Shown here in pieces: positions 9,224-18,800 of a DNA stretch of 64,000 nt; the first letter of the stretch is position 1, and each line of letters opens with the position of its first letter. The DNA comes from Chryseolinea soli (GTDB taxonomy: Bacteria; Bacteroidota; Bacteroidia; Cytophagales; Cyclobacteriaceae): positions 5,952,001 through 6,016,000 of the forward strand of contig NZ_CP032382.1 of the NCBI RefSeq assembly GCF_003589925.1. Direction: 5' to 3'. The notes below the pieces were generated by a model. That model searched no databases. It was given only the letters and a program-made list of their open reading frames with translations, and was not told where the DNA came from. Made by a program: the position numbers and the translations under genes.

Positions 9224-9392
9224 CGGCCCCCCTCGGAGGCCTCGGGGCCGGGCTATCCGTTCCAAGTCCTCGCCCCGCCACACTGGCTCAACCGTCGCTG
9301 TGGGCTTTCCACTACTATCCCTGGCCGGGTGACTTGCCCCAATTTTAGAGCTGAGGCAAAGTAAAGCTTCGCCCCGTCGAAGGCGCAAAGTC
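9224..9392. repeat. Non-coding intergenic repeat, copy A
   Basis: This segment aligns with 29274-29440. The first 52 nt (9224-9275) are identical and about 107 of the first 117 positions match; similarity then weakens but ends in a shared GTCGAAGGC(G/A)CAAAGTC. Both copies have the same orientation. The element starts with a perfect 7-bp inverted repeat (CGGCCCC at 9224-9230 against GGGGCCG at 9244-9250) enclosing GAGGCCTC, so a strong GC hairpin can form. Further blocks are GGGCTATCCGTTCC and GGGCTTTCCACT(A/G)CTATCCC. No frame is shared between copies, so I treat it as non-coding. A short palindrome ATCCTCGAGGAT lies just upstream at 9168-9179. Confidence 0.85.
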
Positions 9393-9497
9393 CTTGGGGA
9401 AACAGCTAGCGGAGTGCCAAATGTGATTGGACCGATGACCTTTGGGGAAAGGGTCAAATACATAATTGCAACTGGAAGTCAGTTATTCGGAAACTAT

Positions 9498-10061
9498 ATG
9501 ATAAATTTTATAACCGGATTCTTAGCGGGTGCATTAACGCTTTTTCTACTAAGCTTTCTTTTTAGAAAGAATCGTGAAAGAAAAGATAAATCTGAAAGAG
9601 AATATCAGTCAAAATTTTTTACGACGAAAATCAGAGATACAATCAGACGTATCATCTTCGAGTACTCAATAAAAAGGATTAACAATGATTTTCTCTTAAA
9701 TATAAACTTTAAGGGAAAGACCAAAATGCAGATTATGCACAGAGCACATTTTCCAGAATTGTGCGCATCAGAAGAAGATATTGAGTTTGGATTGGCAGTT
9801 TACATTCCGACCGAGTGGTTAACGGACGAGCAAGTATTTAAATTGGAATCGATATTAATTGAGGGTTCTGAAAAGTTTGATAAATCCAGACGGCCGGTCC
9901 CTTACTATGTTCTTGATTTAGGAAGGAGGGTCCGACATGGGGGACATTTAGTATCGCGGATATTGAAAGAGCTATTTAATCCAGATGACAGTGATATCAG
10001 CTTTGAATTATTTAGCGAGGGGACTCTGCCGTATTTCTATCCAGCAAATAGGACGAATTAG
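9498..10061 (+). CDS. Orphan hypothetical protein with one N-terminal membrane helix
   Basis: I do not recognise this gene. From the ATG at 9498 it encodes about 187 aa. A single transmembrane helix comes first (MINFITGFLAGALTLFLLSF), then a basic stretch (FRKNRERKDKSEREY) and a soluble domain of about 150 residues with no motif I can name. In-frame alternatives are an ATG at 9435 and a GTG at 9414. The longer forms would run into a near-palindrome next to repeat copy A, so I prefer the shorter one. Base composition is clearly more AT-rich than the flanking genes, a sign of separate origin. It is followed by two more AT-rich orphan genes in the same direction. Confidence 0.6.
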   Translation: MINFITGFLAGALTLFLLSFLFRKNRERKDKSEREYQSKFFTTKIRDTIRRIIFEYSIKRINNDFLLNINFKGKTKMQIMHRAHFPELCASEEDIEFGLAVYIPTEWLTDEQVFKLESILIEGSEKFDKSRRPVPYYVLDLGRRVRHGGHLVSRILKELFNPDDSDISFELFSEGTLPYFYPANRTN

Positions 10062-10143
10062 TTAACTTCGACAAAGTTTTGTCCTGCGATGATGCAGACG
10101 ATGATAAAAATAGTAATCAGCTTTAAGATGTGGTTTGATATAC

Positions 10144-10383
10144 ATGAAGATTGATATAATGACGCTGATTTCATTTGTGGCATGGGCATCGATAATCTTG
10201 GATGTAATCGCATTAATTTTGATTTGGCGATCTAAGGAATTGAGTTTTGTTAGTAAGATGCTGTGGGTTTTGAATATTGTGATAGTTCCTTTAGGGGGTC
10301 CCGTTTTTTTCTTTGTCCACTTGTTAATAGAGAGAAATAAAGAAGAAAAAAAGTTGAAAAAACGATTCGAGAACAGAGGATAA
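10144..10383 (+). CDS. Small two-helix membrane protein, PLDc_N-like
   Basis: The product is about 79 aa. Two hydrophobic segments (ISFVAWASIILDVIALILIW and MLWVLNIVIVPLGGPVFFFVHLLI) precede a charged tail (ERNKEEKKLKKRFENRG). The pattern of a second helix ending in a Pro-Leu-Gly-Gly-Pro turn resembles the PLDc_N module found at the start of cardiolipin synthases and in many stand-alone small membrane proteins. Function is unknown. I use the ATG at 10144; a TTG nine nt upstream is also in frame. It belongs to the same AT-rich group as its neighbours. Confidence 0.6.
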   Translation: MKIDIMTLISFVAWASIILDVIALILIWRSKELSFVSKMLWVLNIVIVPLGGPVFFFVHLLIERNKEEKKLKKRFENRG

Positions 10384-10480
10384 AGACCAAGAGCCACTGA
10401 AGGTATCTATCCAGGACCTGGCAATTGCCTGCGACATGATCCCTTCGCCAATTGCTGTACCATTACATTAAATAGACAAC

Positions 10481-10918
10481 ATGCGACACATATTTTTGAC
10501 ATCCTTTCTTATTGTCACATTTGCAGTGAATGCTCAACGCATTGTATATGACTTGCCAAAAAGCGTTGTAAAAAAGATAGACCAACACATATCTTATTAT
10601 CCCGACTCAGCAAAATTCGTCATATTGTTCGAGTCAATTGAACCAGCCAAGTATCGGATAGCCATACTGAATGACTTTTCAAATACTCCGAATTTCAAAG
10701 ACATTGATGAAACTCTTGTACAACAGACAAGCAGATTTATTAGAGTCAACGATCTACTGATACCTATGATTACTTCGGAGGATTTCCTCTTCGCAGATTT
10801 TGGAACGGTATACACGCCCGAGACGAAAAGCGAAGCGCGAAAAGTTGGCAAGAAAAAGGTAGTCTTCACTAACGAAGAAAAGGGAATAACCTTTGACGCT
10901 TCTGGTCATATCTTTTAG
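10481..10918 (+). CDS. Exported hypothetical protein
   Basis: This 145-aa protein has a typical signal peptide (MRHIFLTSFLIVTFAVNAQ, cleavage after NAQ). The mature part begins RIVYDLPKSVVKKIDQHISY and shows no motif I recognise. It has no cysteine lipobox, so it is probably periplasmic. It is AT-rich like the two preceding genes and unlike the flanking chromosome. The segment between it and the preceding gene (10384-10480) contains paired CAATTG blocks but no evident promoter. Confidence 0.6.
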   Translation: MRHIFLTSFLIVTFAVNAQRIVYDLPKSVVKKIDQHISYYPDSAKFVILFESIEPAKYRIAILNDFSNTPNFKDIDETLVQQTSRFIRVNDLLIPMITSEDFLFADFGTVYTPETKSEARKVGKKKVVFTNEEKGITFDASGHIF

Positions 10919-11247
10919 GCCAAGGGTTTTTAGGAATTTGAGGAAATGGAATCATTGTGACTTTTACCAAGGTAAGTATGCGAGAGGAGAGAATAGCGGA
11001 AGAGTTGATTCAACAGCCTCGTATCGTAATACCAAAGGTACCATTCTGACCGCGGCCTACTCCTTGGCAGTTAGACTCATTTACAAATAGAACCGTTGCC
11101 ATACCGTGTCAATGTCAGGTCAATCCCCAGTATCCATTCTTTTAGCAATGACCCCCTCAAGATTAATTTTTCTCGCTTGTTCAAATTGCTGATAAGAAAA
11201 ATCACTACCGCAATCGATTTCTCGCGGCGCAATCCTTATCTTGGAAT
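10919..11247. other. 329-nt gap before the PUL regulator
   Basis: No credible gene is seen; a 65-codon frame at 10893-11090 overlaps the previous gene and looks random. The AT-rich composition fades across this stretch, so a boundary between the orphan genes and the PUL lies here. A weak -7-like TATCTTGG (11237-11244) is just before the start at 11248. Confidence 0.5.
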
Positions 11248-14200
11248 ATGATTTTTCGTGACCCGCGATCGCTTTTTCTGGCTCTCCTTTTTGTCCTGCC
11301 AGGCGGCGTTCACTGGGGTTATGCCCAAACCCAGGATTTTAGCTTTCAGCACATTACCATCGAGCAGGGATTATCGCAAAGCACGGTATACGCCGTCGTG
11401 CAAGATACCAGCGGTTTTATGTGGTTCGGAACCCGCGACGGATTGAACCGGTACGACTCGCGGAAGATCAGAACCTATCGCCATGACCTTGAAAAGGAAC
11501 ATAGCCTTTCCGATAATACGATCTTTAGTTTGTACATCGACTCCCGGAGCCGTTTTTGGGTCGGTACAAACCAGGGTCTGAATCTGTATGACCCCAGGAC
11601 GGATGGATTTACACGGATCATGCTGGAGGAGGGACAGCAGGGAGGTAAACCGATGTCACCCTTAGCCGGTAATGCTGTCGCCTGCATGCTCGAAGATCGC
11701 CAAAAGAATCTGTGGATCGGAACGCGTAATGGGTTGAATGTGCTGAAGGCGGGAAGTACTTCCTTTTCTTTTTTACGGTTCACACACGCCGACCAGGACG
11801 CGAACAGCCTCGCCCATAATGATGTACGCTCTATTTTAGAGGATGGCGAAGGGAATCTTTGGGTCGGCACATCCGCGGGCCTTTCAAAAATAACGACCGG
11901 GCAAAACGGCACCTATCATTTTACGTCCTACCAGGTACCGGAGTGGAAACCTACCGCATCAAAAACCAACGAGATCAATTCCATCGTCGGGGATGGAAAG
12001 GGCGCCTTGCTCATCGCCACCGAAAACAGCGGACTGCTATCCTTCGATCCGAAAACAGAACAGTTCCGGTCGCTGGACTGGATCGGAAAACCGGACGAAG
12101 CCGTGCGGGTAATTTTAAAAGATAAGCGTACGCAGGACTATTGGATCGGCACGATTGGCGGCGTGTACAAGATCAATCCGGAGCAGGGTAAATTCATTAG
12201 CCTGCGGAATATTCCCGACGACCCGGGTTCGGTGAGCGATAACTCCGTGCGCTCGTTATATGCCGATCGCGACGGGTCCATCTGGATCGGTACCTTCCAT
12301 GGCGGTGTCAATATGTACAGCGCCTTGTCCAGACAGTTTCAGCAAGTCGTGCAAGAAGGGAAACTTCACTTTAAGGTGGCCAGCGCGCTGGTGGCCGACA
12401 CCGACAATAATGTATGGCTTGGTACGGAAGGGAGTGGGCTGTTCCTTACAAACCGCCGCAGCGGCGTGACCCGGCACTTTAAACACCTGCAGGATGACCC
12501 CCACTCCTTAAGCCACAACAATGTAAAATGCTTGTTGCCCGATGGCCACAAAGGACTTTGGGTAGGGACGATCAAGGGATTGAATTATTATGATTTTAAA
12601 ACGGATAAATTCACGACGTTCCACCATCAGCCCGGCCATGCCAACGCGCTCCCGGATGATGCCGTGTATGACCTGGTGCAAGACCGCGATGGCGCCATCT
12701 GGATTGCCACCTACCGGGGCGGGCTTTGCAAATTCGATCCGCACAAAAACAAATTTGAAACCTTTGTCCCCGACGCGCAAGACAGCACCACCCTGAGCTC
12801 CGACGGGGTCACGCGGCTGCTCCTGGACACGCACCAAAATTTATGGGTGGGCACCATAACCGGGTTGAATGTTAAAGCCCCGGGCCAGAATTCTTTCCGG
12901 CGCTATATCCATGACCCTGCCGATACCACCACCCTGAGCAATAACTATATTCTTTGTGTGTTTGAAGATCGCCGGCACCGGATCTGGGTGGGTACGCGCG
13001 ACAACGGGTTGAATTTGCTGTTGCCCGGACAGCGCGGATTCAAACGGTTCAAAATGCAGCAGGGGCTTCCCGGCAATACGATCTACGGTATACAAGAGGA
13101 TCGACACGGGTATTTATGGATCAGCACCGACAATGGATTATCGAAACTCGATCCGGTAGATTTTTCAGTGCATAACTTTGACCGAAATGATGGATTGGTC
13201 TGCAAGCAATTCAATTTCAATTCCTATTGTAAAGACGGATCGGGCACGATGTATTTTGGAGGGTATAACGGCGTGGTGGTGTTTCGCCCGGAAGGGATCT
13301 CCGAGAACCAGATCGTACCCAACGTGACGTTTGTAAATTTTAAACTATTCAACAAAGATATACCCGTCGACCCCGCACAGGGTATCCTGGAACAGGATCT
13401 GAATTACACCCGTGAGCTCACCATGGGCTATGATCAGAACATCTTCTCCATTGAGTTTGCCGTACTGAATTATATCAACTCAGCAAAAAATCAGTTTGCC
13501 TATAAACTGGCGGGGTTTGAAGAACAATGGAACATCACCCCGGAACCTGTGGCCACCTATATGAACCTGAACGCCGGGAGCTATACCCTCCTGGTGAAGG
13601 GCTCCAACAACGACGGGCTCTGGAACGAGACACCGGTCTCCATTAAATTGAAGATCCTGCCCCCGCCGTGGAAATCGTGGTGGGCCTATTCCATCTACGT
13701 TGGCATCTTTCTCGCGTTGCTCTACGCCTGGTCTCGGTTCCATAAAAAACGGATGAAGCTCGAGCACGACCTGGAGATCGAATACCTGGAGCATAAAAAA
13801 CAGGAAGAGTTGCACCAGGCCAAGCTAAGCTTCTTTGCGAATATTGTCCACGAGATCCGCACCCCGCTCACCCTGATGACCGGCCCCGTGGAGAAATTAC
13901 TGGAGCAATACATCGGCGATGTATTCCTGAAAAAAGAATTGTCACTGGTGCACTCCAATACCAACCGCCTGCAACGGCTGCTGAATCAATTGCTGGATTT
14001 CCATAAACAGGAAACCGGCAATGTGCGGATTAAGGTTCACGAAGAGAACATCGTCGAGTTTATTGACGAAATACAGCTTTCCTTCCAGGAGTATGCCCAG
14101 TCGCGGAAGGTGACCTTGAATTTTCATCCGCAGGAGCCGGTACTGAAACTCTGGTTCGACCGGGAGGAGTTGTCGAAAGTATTTTACAACCTGCTGGTAA

Positions 14201-15408
14201 ATGCCTTTAAGTTCACACCCGGTGGAGGAACGGTGTCCATGGCAATAAGCAGGGAACCGGAGTTGCCCGGCACCGATGATTTTAAGGTCAGGATCACGAT
14301 GGAAGATAACGGCCTGGGCATTCCCGCCTTGTACCTGGAAAAAGTATTTCATCGGTTCTACCAGGCAGAGAATTCCGGCATGAACGGAGCGGGCGTGGGG
14401 ATTGGCCTGGCGCTCGCGAAAGGTATCATTGACCTGCATCACGGTTCGGTAGTGGTCGAAAGCAAGGAGGCTACCTCCGATACGACCGGGTTCACCAGGT
14501 TCACCATTCTTCTTCCATCCGGTTGCACCCACTTTAGCACGGACCAGATCGTACCGAAAACGGAAGCGGAGCGATACCGGTGTCTCGATACGGTGCCGGA
14601 AAATCAGGCATCGACCGAAGAGACCGTCGGCAAAAAACAGGCATCCCAGGATAAGCCTTTGGTGTTGGTGGTAGAAGATAATGACGAGATCAGGGCTTTT
14701 GTACGCGATACGCTGTTGCCGTACTACCAGGTAACGGAAAGCGCGAATGGGTTGCAAGGTCTCGAGATCGCCGTCGAGCAATTGCCGGACCTCATCCTCA
14801 GTGATGTGATGATGCCCAGGATGGACGGCCTGGAGCTGGTCCATAAGCTCAAAGCAGACCCGCGCACCAGCCACATTCCCGTGATTCTGCTCACCGCCCG
14901 GGGCGCGTTAAACTACAAGCTGGAAGGGTTCGAGACGGGCGCCGATGATTACCTGACCAAACCCGTTGAGATCCGGTTGCTCCTGGTGAAGATCAAAACC
15001 CACTTAAGGATCCGCGAGAAGCTGAAGGAAAAATACAGCCGCATCGTCACGCTTCAGCCGCAGGACCAGGAGGTCGAGAACCCCGACGATAAATTCCTTC
15101 AAAAATTGATGAGCGCCCTGGAAGAGAACATCACGAATGCAGAATTCAATGTCACGAAACTCGTGCGCGAGATCGGTATGAGCCGGCCGGTGCTTTTCCG
15201 CAAGGTCAAAATGCTTACCGGCCTCTCCGTGATCGACCTGATCCGCAATGTCCGGTTGAAAAAAGCGGAGATGCTGCTGAAGCAAAAGAAATTGAGCATC
15301 TCGGAAGTGGCCTTCACCGTGGGATTCAGCGACCCCAAATATTTCAGTAAGTCCTTCCGCAACCACTATGGAAAATCTCCGTCGGAATACATGGAAGAAC
15401 TGAGTTGA
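11248..15408 (+). CDS. Hybrid two-component system (HTCS) sensor/regulator of the PUL
   Basis: This is a one-protein signalling chain of 1386 aa. After a signal peptide (about 1-27, ending WGYAQ) come about 14 two-component propeller repeats in the periplasm (about 30-690; repeated DG..WIGT and GLN signatures such as DRDGSIWIGTFHGGVN). A Y_Y_Y domain follows (about 740-805), then one membrane helix (WWAYSIYVGIFLALLYAW, about 811-828). The HisKA domain carries His868 in VHEIRTPLTLMTGPVEKLL, and the HATPase is at about 970-1090. A receiver with Asp1186 (LILSDVMMPRMDGLELV) and a C-terminal AraC-type HTH (about 1285-1386, ending FSKSFRNHYGKSPSEYMEEL) complete it. By family, it binds a breakdown oligosaccharide in the periplasm and activates the neighbouring susC operon. 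Its likely DNA site is the direct repeat at 15522-15553. Confidence 0.96.
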   Translation: MIFRDPRSLFLALLFVLPGGVHWGYAQTQDFSFQHITIEQGLSQSTVYAVVQDTSGFMWFGTRDGLNRYDSRKIRTYRHDLEKEHSLSDNTIFSLYIDSRSRFWVGTNQGLNLYDPRTDGFTRIMLEEGQQGGKPMSPLAGNAVACMLEDRQKNLWIGTRNGLNVLKAGSTSFSFLRFTHADQDANSLAHNDVRSILEDGEGNLWVGTSAGLSKITTGQNGTYHFTSYQVPEWKPTASKTNEINSIVGDGKGALLIATENSGLLSFDPKTEQFRSLDWIGKPDEAVRVILKDKRTQDYWIGTIGGVYKINPEQGKFISLRNIPDDPGSVSDNSVRSLYADRDGSIWIGTFHGGVNMYSALSRQFQQVVQEGKLHFKVASALVADTDNNVWLGTEGSGLFLTNRRSGVTRHFKHLQDDPHSLSHNNVKCLLPDGHKGLWVGTIKGLNYYDFKTDKFTTFHHQPGHANALPDDAVYDLVQDRDGAIWIATYRGGLCKFDPHKNKFETFVPDAQDSTTLSSDGVTRLLLDTHQNLWVGTITGLNVKAPGQNSFRRYIHDPADTTTLSNNYILCVFEDRRHRIWVGTRDNGLNLLLPGQRGFKRFKMQQGLPGNTIYGIQEDRHGYLWISTDNGLSKLDPVDFSVHNFDRNDGLVCKQFNFNSYCKDGSGTMYFGGYNGVVVFRPEGISENQIVPNVTFVNFKLFNKDIPVDPAQGILEQDLNYTRELTMGYDQNIFSIEFAVLNYINSAKNQFAYKLAGFEEQWNITPEPVATYMNLNAGSYTLLVKGSNNDGLWNETPVSIKLKILPPPWKSWWAYSIYVGIFLALLYAWSRFHKKRMKLEHDLEIEYLEHKKQEELHQAKLSFFANIVHEIRTPLTLMTGPVEKLLEQYIGDVFLKKELSLVHSNTNRLQRLLNQLLDFHKQETGNVRIKVHEENIVEFIDEIQLSFQEYAQSRKVTLNFHPQEPVLKLWFDREELSKVFYNLLVNAFKFTPGGGTVSMAISREPELPGTDDFKVRITMEDNGLGIPALYLEKVFHRFYQAENSGMNGAGVGIGLALAKGIIDLHHGSVVVESKEATSDTTGFTRFTILLPSGCTHFSTDQIVPKTEAERYRCLDTVPENQASTEETVGKKQASQDKPLVLVVEDNDEIRAFVRDTLLPYYQVTESANGLQGLEIAVEQLPDLILSDVMMPRMDGLELVHKLKADPRTSHIPVILLTARGALNYKLEGFETGADDYLTKPVEIRLLLVKIKTHLRIREKLKEKYSRIVTLQPQDQEVENPDDKFLQKLMSALEENITNAEFNVTKLVREIGMSRPVLFRKVKMLTGLSVIDLIRNVRLKKAEMLLKQKKLSISEVAFTVGFSDPKYFSKSFRNHYGKSPSEYMEELS

Positions 15409-15485
15409 TCAGTTTTCAGGACTCCCCAATCCAACACCCCCAATCCGCAATCGCTTAAACGCGAGCCTGCATGGATACTAAAACC

Positions 15486-15507
15486 TTGTTTCGTGGCCAC
15501 GAAACAA
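15486..15507. promoter_or_regulatory. Perfect 22-bp palindrome upstream of susC
   Basis: The left arm TTGTTTCGTGG (15486-15496) is exactly reverse-complementary to the right arm CCACGAAACAA (15497-15507), with no spacer. It begins 78 nt after the HTCS stop and has no T run after it, so it is not a normal intrinsic terminator. A dimeric DNA-binding protein (for example LacI/GalR-type, whose sites have a central CG or GGCC-like dyad) is the simplest explanation. Confidence 0.6.
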
Positions 15508-15521
15508 TGCTGAACGATTTC

Positions 15522-15553
15522 TACCCCTGAATTGACTGTTTTTTACCCCTGAA
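15522..15553 (+). promoter_or_regulatory. 22-bp-spaced direct repeat, candidate HTCS binding site
   Basis: TACCCCTGAA occurs at 15522-15531 and again at 15544-15553, exactly 22 bp apart, and the bases before each copy also agree in part (TGA..G.TTT). AraC-family domains bind direct repeats about two helical turns apart, so this is the expected form of an HTCS operator. It lies between the regulator gene and the susC operon. Confidence 0.6.
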
Positions 15554-15611
15554 AGGAGGGTGGGCGCTGCAATTTTAGGTAAGGTCTGCAAACGATTTAA
15601 TCGTCTTGAAT

Positions 15612-15716
15612 ATGAAGAAATCAACCGGAGCGAGCCGTAAAGCCAGGATCCGGGAGGTAATCCTCCTGGCCTTTCTTGTTCTCGCGCTGATCTTCATTTT
15701 GACCTCAATTACCTAA
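15612..15716 (+). CDS. 34-aa single-pass membrane peptide upstream of susC
   Basis: An ATG-initiated frame of 34 codons encodes a basic N-terminus (MKKSTGASRKARIREV) followed by one strongly hydrophobic helix (ILLAFLVLALIFILTSIT) and a TAA stop. The positive-inside pattern is that of a real small membrane protein rather than chance. It lies in the leader of the susC transcript, after the putative HTCS operator. Function is unknown; a role as leader peptide, regulator of the HTCS, or small TonB-system partner is speculation. A second frame of 46 codons (15733-15873) overlaps the susC start but looks less protein-like. Confidence 0.5.
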   Translation: MKKSTGASRKARIREVILLAFLVLALIFILTSIT

Positions 15717-15865
15717 CCAAATCCTATTTGCCATGACCCCAAAATCAGAACTACGATCGGTCCCCGGTCCGCTGCCTCGTGAAAGGTGTCTCCGCTTTTT
15801 AGACGCCCGTCCACACCGGCACGCCGGCTTACTTAATTTCTCTAAACCTATTATGTGTCGGATCT

Positions 15866-18800
15866 ATGAATAAAAAACTACTAAGCTTTAAAAACCGGCT
15901 GCAGGCTTCTCTGGGGTTCGGATTTATGCTGATGCTCTTTTGCCAGGCCTCCCTGGCACAACAAATCTCCGGCAAAGTCATCTCCGACGACGGCGAAGCT
16001 TTGCCCGGGGTGAACGTGCTCATTGAAGGCACCACCACCGGTGCATCAACCGATGGTGAAGGAAAATTTGTGCTGGCCGTCAATGACCCCAATGCCGTGC
16101 TCGTATTTTCGTTTATCGGGTATACAACAGAACGCCGGACAGTCGGAACTCAAACGACTATCAATGTCACACTGACCGCGGACCTTCAAAAGCTGGCCGA
16201 GGTGGTGGTCGTCGGTTACGGTGTGCAAAAGAAAGTGAATCTTACCGCCGCGGTAGCCACGATTTCAGCCGAAGACATGGTCTCGAGGCAATCGCCCAAC
16301 ACGATTTCGCTTTTACAGGGCCGCACGCCCGGGCTTCAGATCGTCCAGAATTCAGGGCAGCCGGGCCTGGAGAACAACGACATACGCATCCGCGGGCAGA
16401 GCACCTTCAGTAATGCGGGGAACAACCCCCTCATATTGATCGACGGTGTGGAAGGCCGTATGGATTTGCTGAACCCGAATATGATCGCCGATATTTCCGT
16501 TTTGAAAGATGCTGCTTCTGCTGCCGTCTACGGATCGCGTGCCGCCAATGGCGTAATCCTGGTGACTACCAAAAAAGGGAAGGAAGGCCGTTTGAATATC
16601 GATTATAGCTATACGTACTCGAGTATGAAACCCTCCATGAAGGTGGACCGGGTTACCGATGCAGTGGCGTATATGGAGTTGATGAACAAAGCGATCGATC
16701 ATTCCGGCAAACAACCTACCTGGTACTACACACCCGAAATGATCCAGCCGTACCGTGACAATCCGAATTCGGCGCAATACCCCAGCTATGATTGGACGGA
16801 TGCGCTCATCCGCACGGCACCGATGCACAAGCACTTTCTGAGCTTGAACGGCGGCAAAGGGGGTACCACCTTCAACGCAGGCCTGGGTATTTTGGATGAG
16901 ACCGGCATGCTGTTGGCCACGGGCTACAAACGCTACGATGCCCAGATCAACTTCAAAACCGAGCTGAGCAAGTTTGTTACTTTCGGCAGCGATATCTCGA
17001 TCGCCCGCGGCAAACGGACCGATACCGCGATCACGGCGGGGAGCACGATTGCAGACCTCATCGATTTTAACGCGTCGGAAGACCAGATGCTGTCGGCCTA
17101 CGCTGCGCCACCCGTTGCCACTCCCTGGCTGCCCGACGGAAGCGGAAGGTTCACGGCCTACGCCTATCCGAACCATGGCGGTAACAAAAACCCGATAGCG
17201 ATTGCCACCGATGGCGGCGGCAAACGAGCCGACAACACCTACCTGTTGTTCAGCCCTTACCTGAATTTCAATATCCTCCCGGGCCTAACGGCAGATGTCC
17301 GTGGCGCGTTTAAGTTCCAGGAAGAAATGATCAAAGCCCTGATCGTTTCATCGTACGGCAATGAGTTTTTCCCGGATGCCAACGGTGTTTATAAAGCGAA
17401 TGCCTCTGTCTGGAACGGTGGAACCAACTCGCTGGCCCAGCGCAACGCGCGGGAGAACCAATATACCGCGTATGCCACGTTGAGATATGATAAAACGTTT
17501 GCCGGTGTGCACCATTTCACCGGCATGGTGGGATATCAGCAGGAGAACTATCGCTACGACCGCCTCGAGGCTTATCGCACCAAGCTTCCCTCCAAGACGC
17601 TATGGGATCTGTTTGCCGGAGCTGCGGCAGCGCAAGCCACCAGCAGCAATTCCTACGAATGGGCGACTCAATCCGTTTTCGGACGAATAAACTATGACTA
17701 CAAAGACAAGTATCTATTGGAATTCAGCTTCCGTGATGATGCTTCTTCCCGTTTCCCGAGCGATAACCGCATCGCATTCTTCCCTTCCGTATCGGCGGGA
17801 TGGCGGTTGACGCAGGAGACGTTCATGTCGAACCTGAACTGGATGGATGAATTGAAGCTCAGAGGGTCGTGGGGGCAACTGGGTAACCAGAACATCGGTA
17901 ACTACCCTTATCAGAATTCTTTGAGCATATCCAGTGAGGGCACTGAACAGCTGGATTATAATTTTGGAGGTACGATCGCGCAGGGTGTTTCCAAGCGCAC
18001 CACGAATAATACAAAGATCAAATGGGAGACCACCTCCGTTGCCGACATTGGTCTTGACTTCTCTTTGTTCCATTCGAAACTATTCGGTTCGGTTGACTGG
18101 TATGAAAAGAGAACCTCGGATATTCTCCGGGCGCTGCAGGTTCCTGACCACATGGGGCTGAGAGCACCTACCATCAACGATGGCATCATGAAAAATACGG
18201 GATGGGAATTTATTATCGGCCATAAAAACCAGATCGGTAAGTTCGGTTACAGCATCAGCGCCAACCTTGAAACATACAAGAATACCCTGGTTCGCTATGG
18301 CAATCGTGAAATCGTAGGTACCAATATCCGGCAGGAAGGTTTACCGTTTAATGAGTACTACCTCTTGGTTCAGGATGGCGTTTATCAGAACCAGGCAGAA
18401 ATCGACAACGGACCTACACCGTCGTACACCTCAGGGCTCCTTCCCAAACCCGGCGATCTGAAATTCAAGGATATCAGTGGTCCCGATGGCGTGCCCGATG
18501 GCCGTATAGATCTTACCTACGACCGCGTGCCGGTCAAGGGCGCATTTCCCAAATTCAACTATGGGTTTAACGTTACGGCCACCTACGGAAGCTTCGACCT
18601 CACCGTTTTTATTCAGGGCGTGTATGGTCGCAAAACATTTGTAAAAGACTGGGGTGTTTCGCCCTTCAACCAGGCTGCGGCGCCTCCAAGCTGGTGGGCA
18701 ACCAAGGCGTGGGATGGCGAAGGTACCTCTAACTCCATTCCTGCCGTATACGTCGACTCCCAGTATACACCCAACAATCAAAACTCTACTTTCTGGCTGG

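Noticed and set aside
9149..9463. 104-codon minus-strand frame across repeat copy A
   Set aside because: The corresponding frame is not kept in repeat copy B, so the element is not coding on that strand.
10893..11090. 65-codon frame overlapping the end of the exported orphan gene
   Set aside because: It overlaps the previous gene in another frame and shows no protein-like features.
15733..15873. 46-codon frame overlapping the susC start
   Set aside because: It is Arg- and Pro-rich without signal or helix and overlaps the susC start out of frame, so it is probably chance. It is mentioned only because it follows the 34-aa frame.
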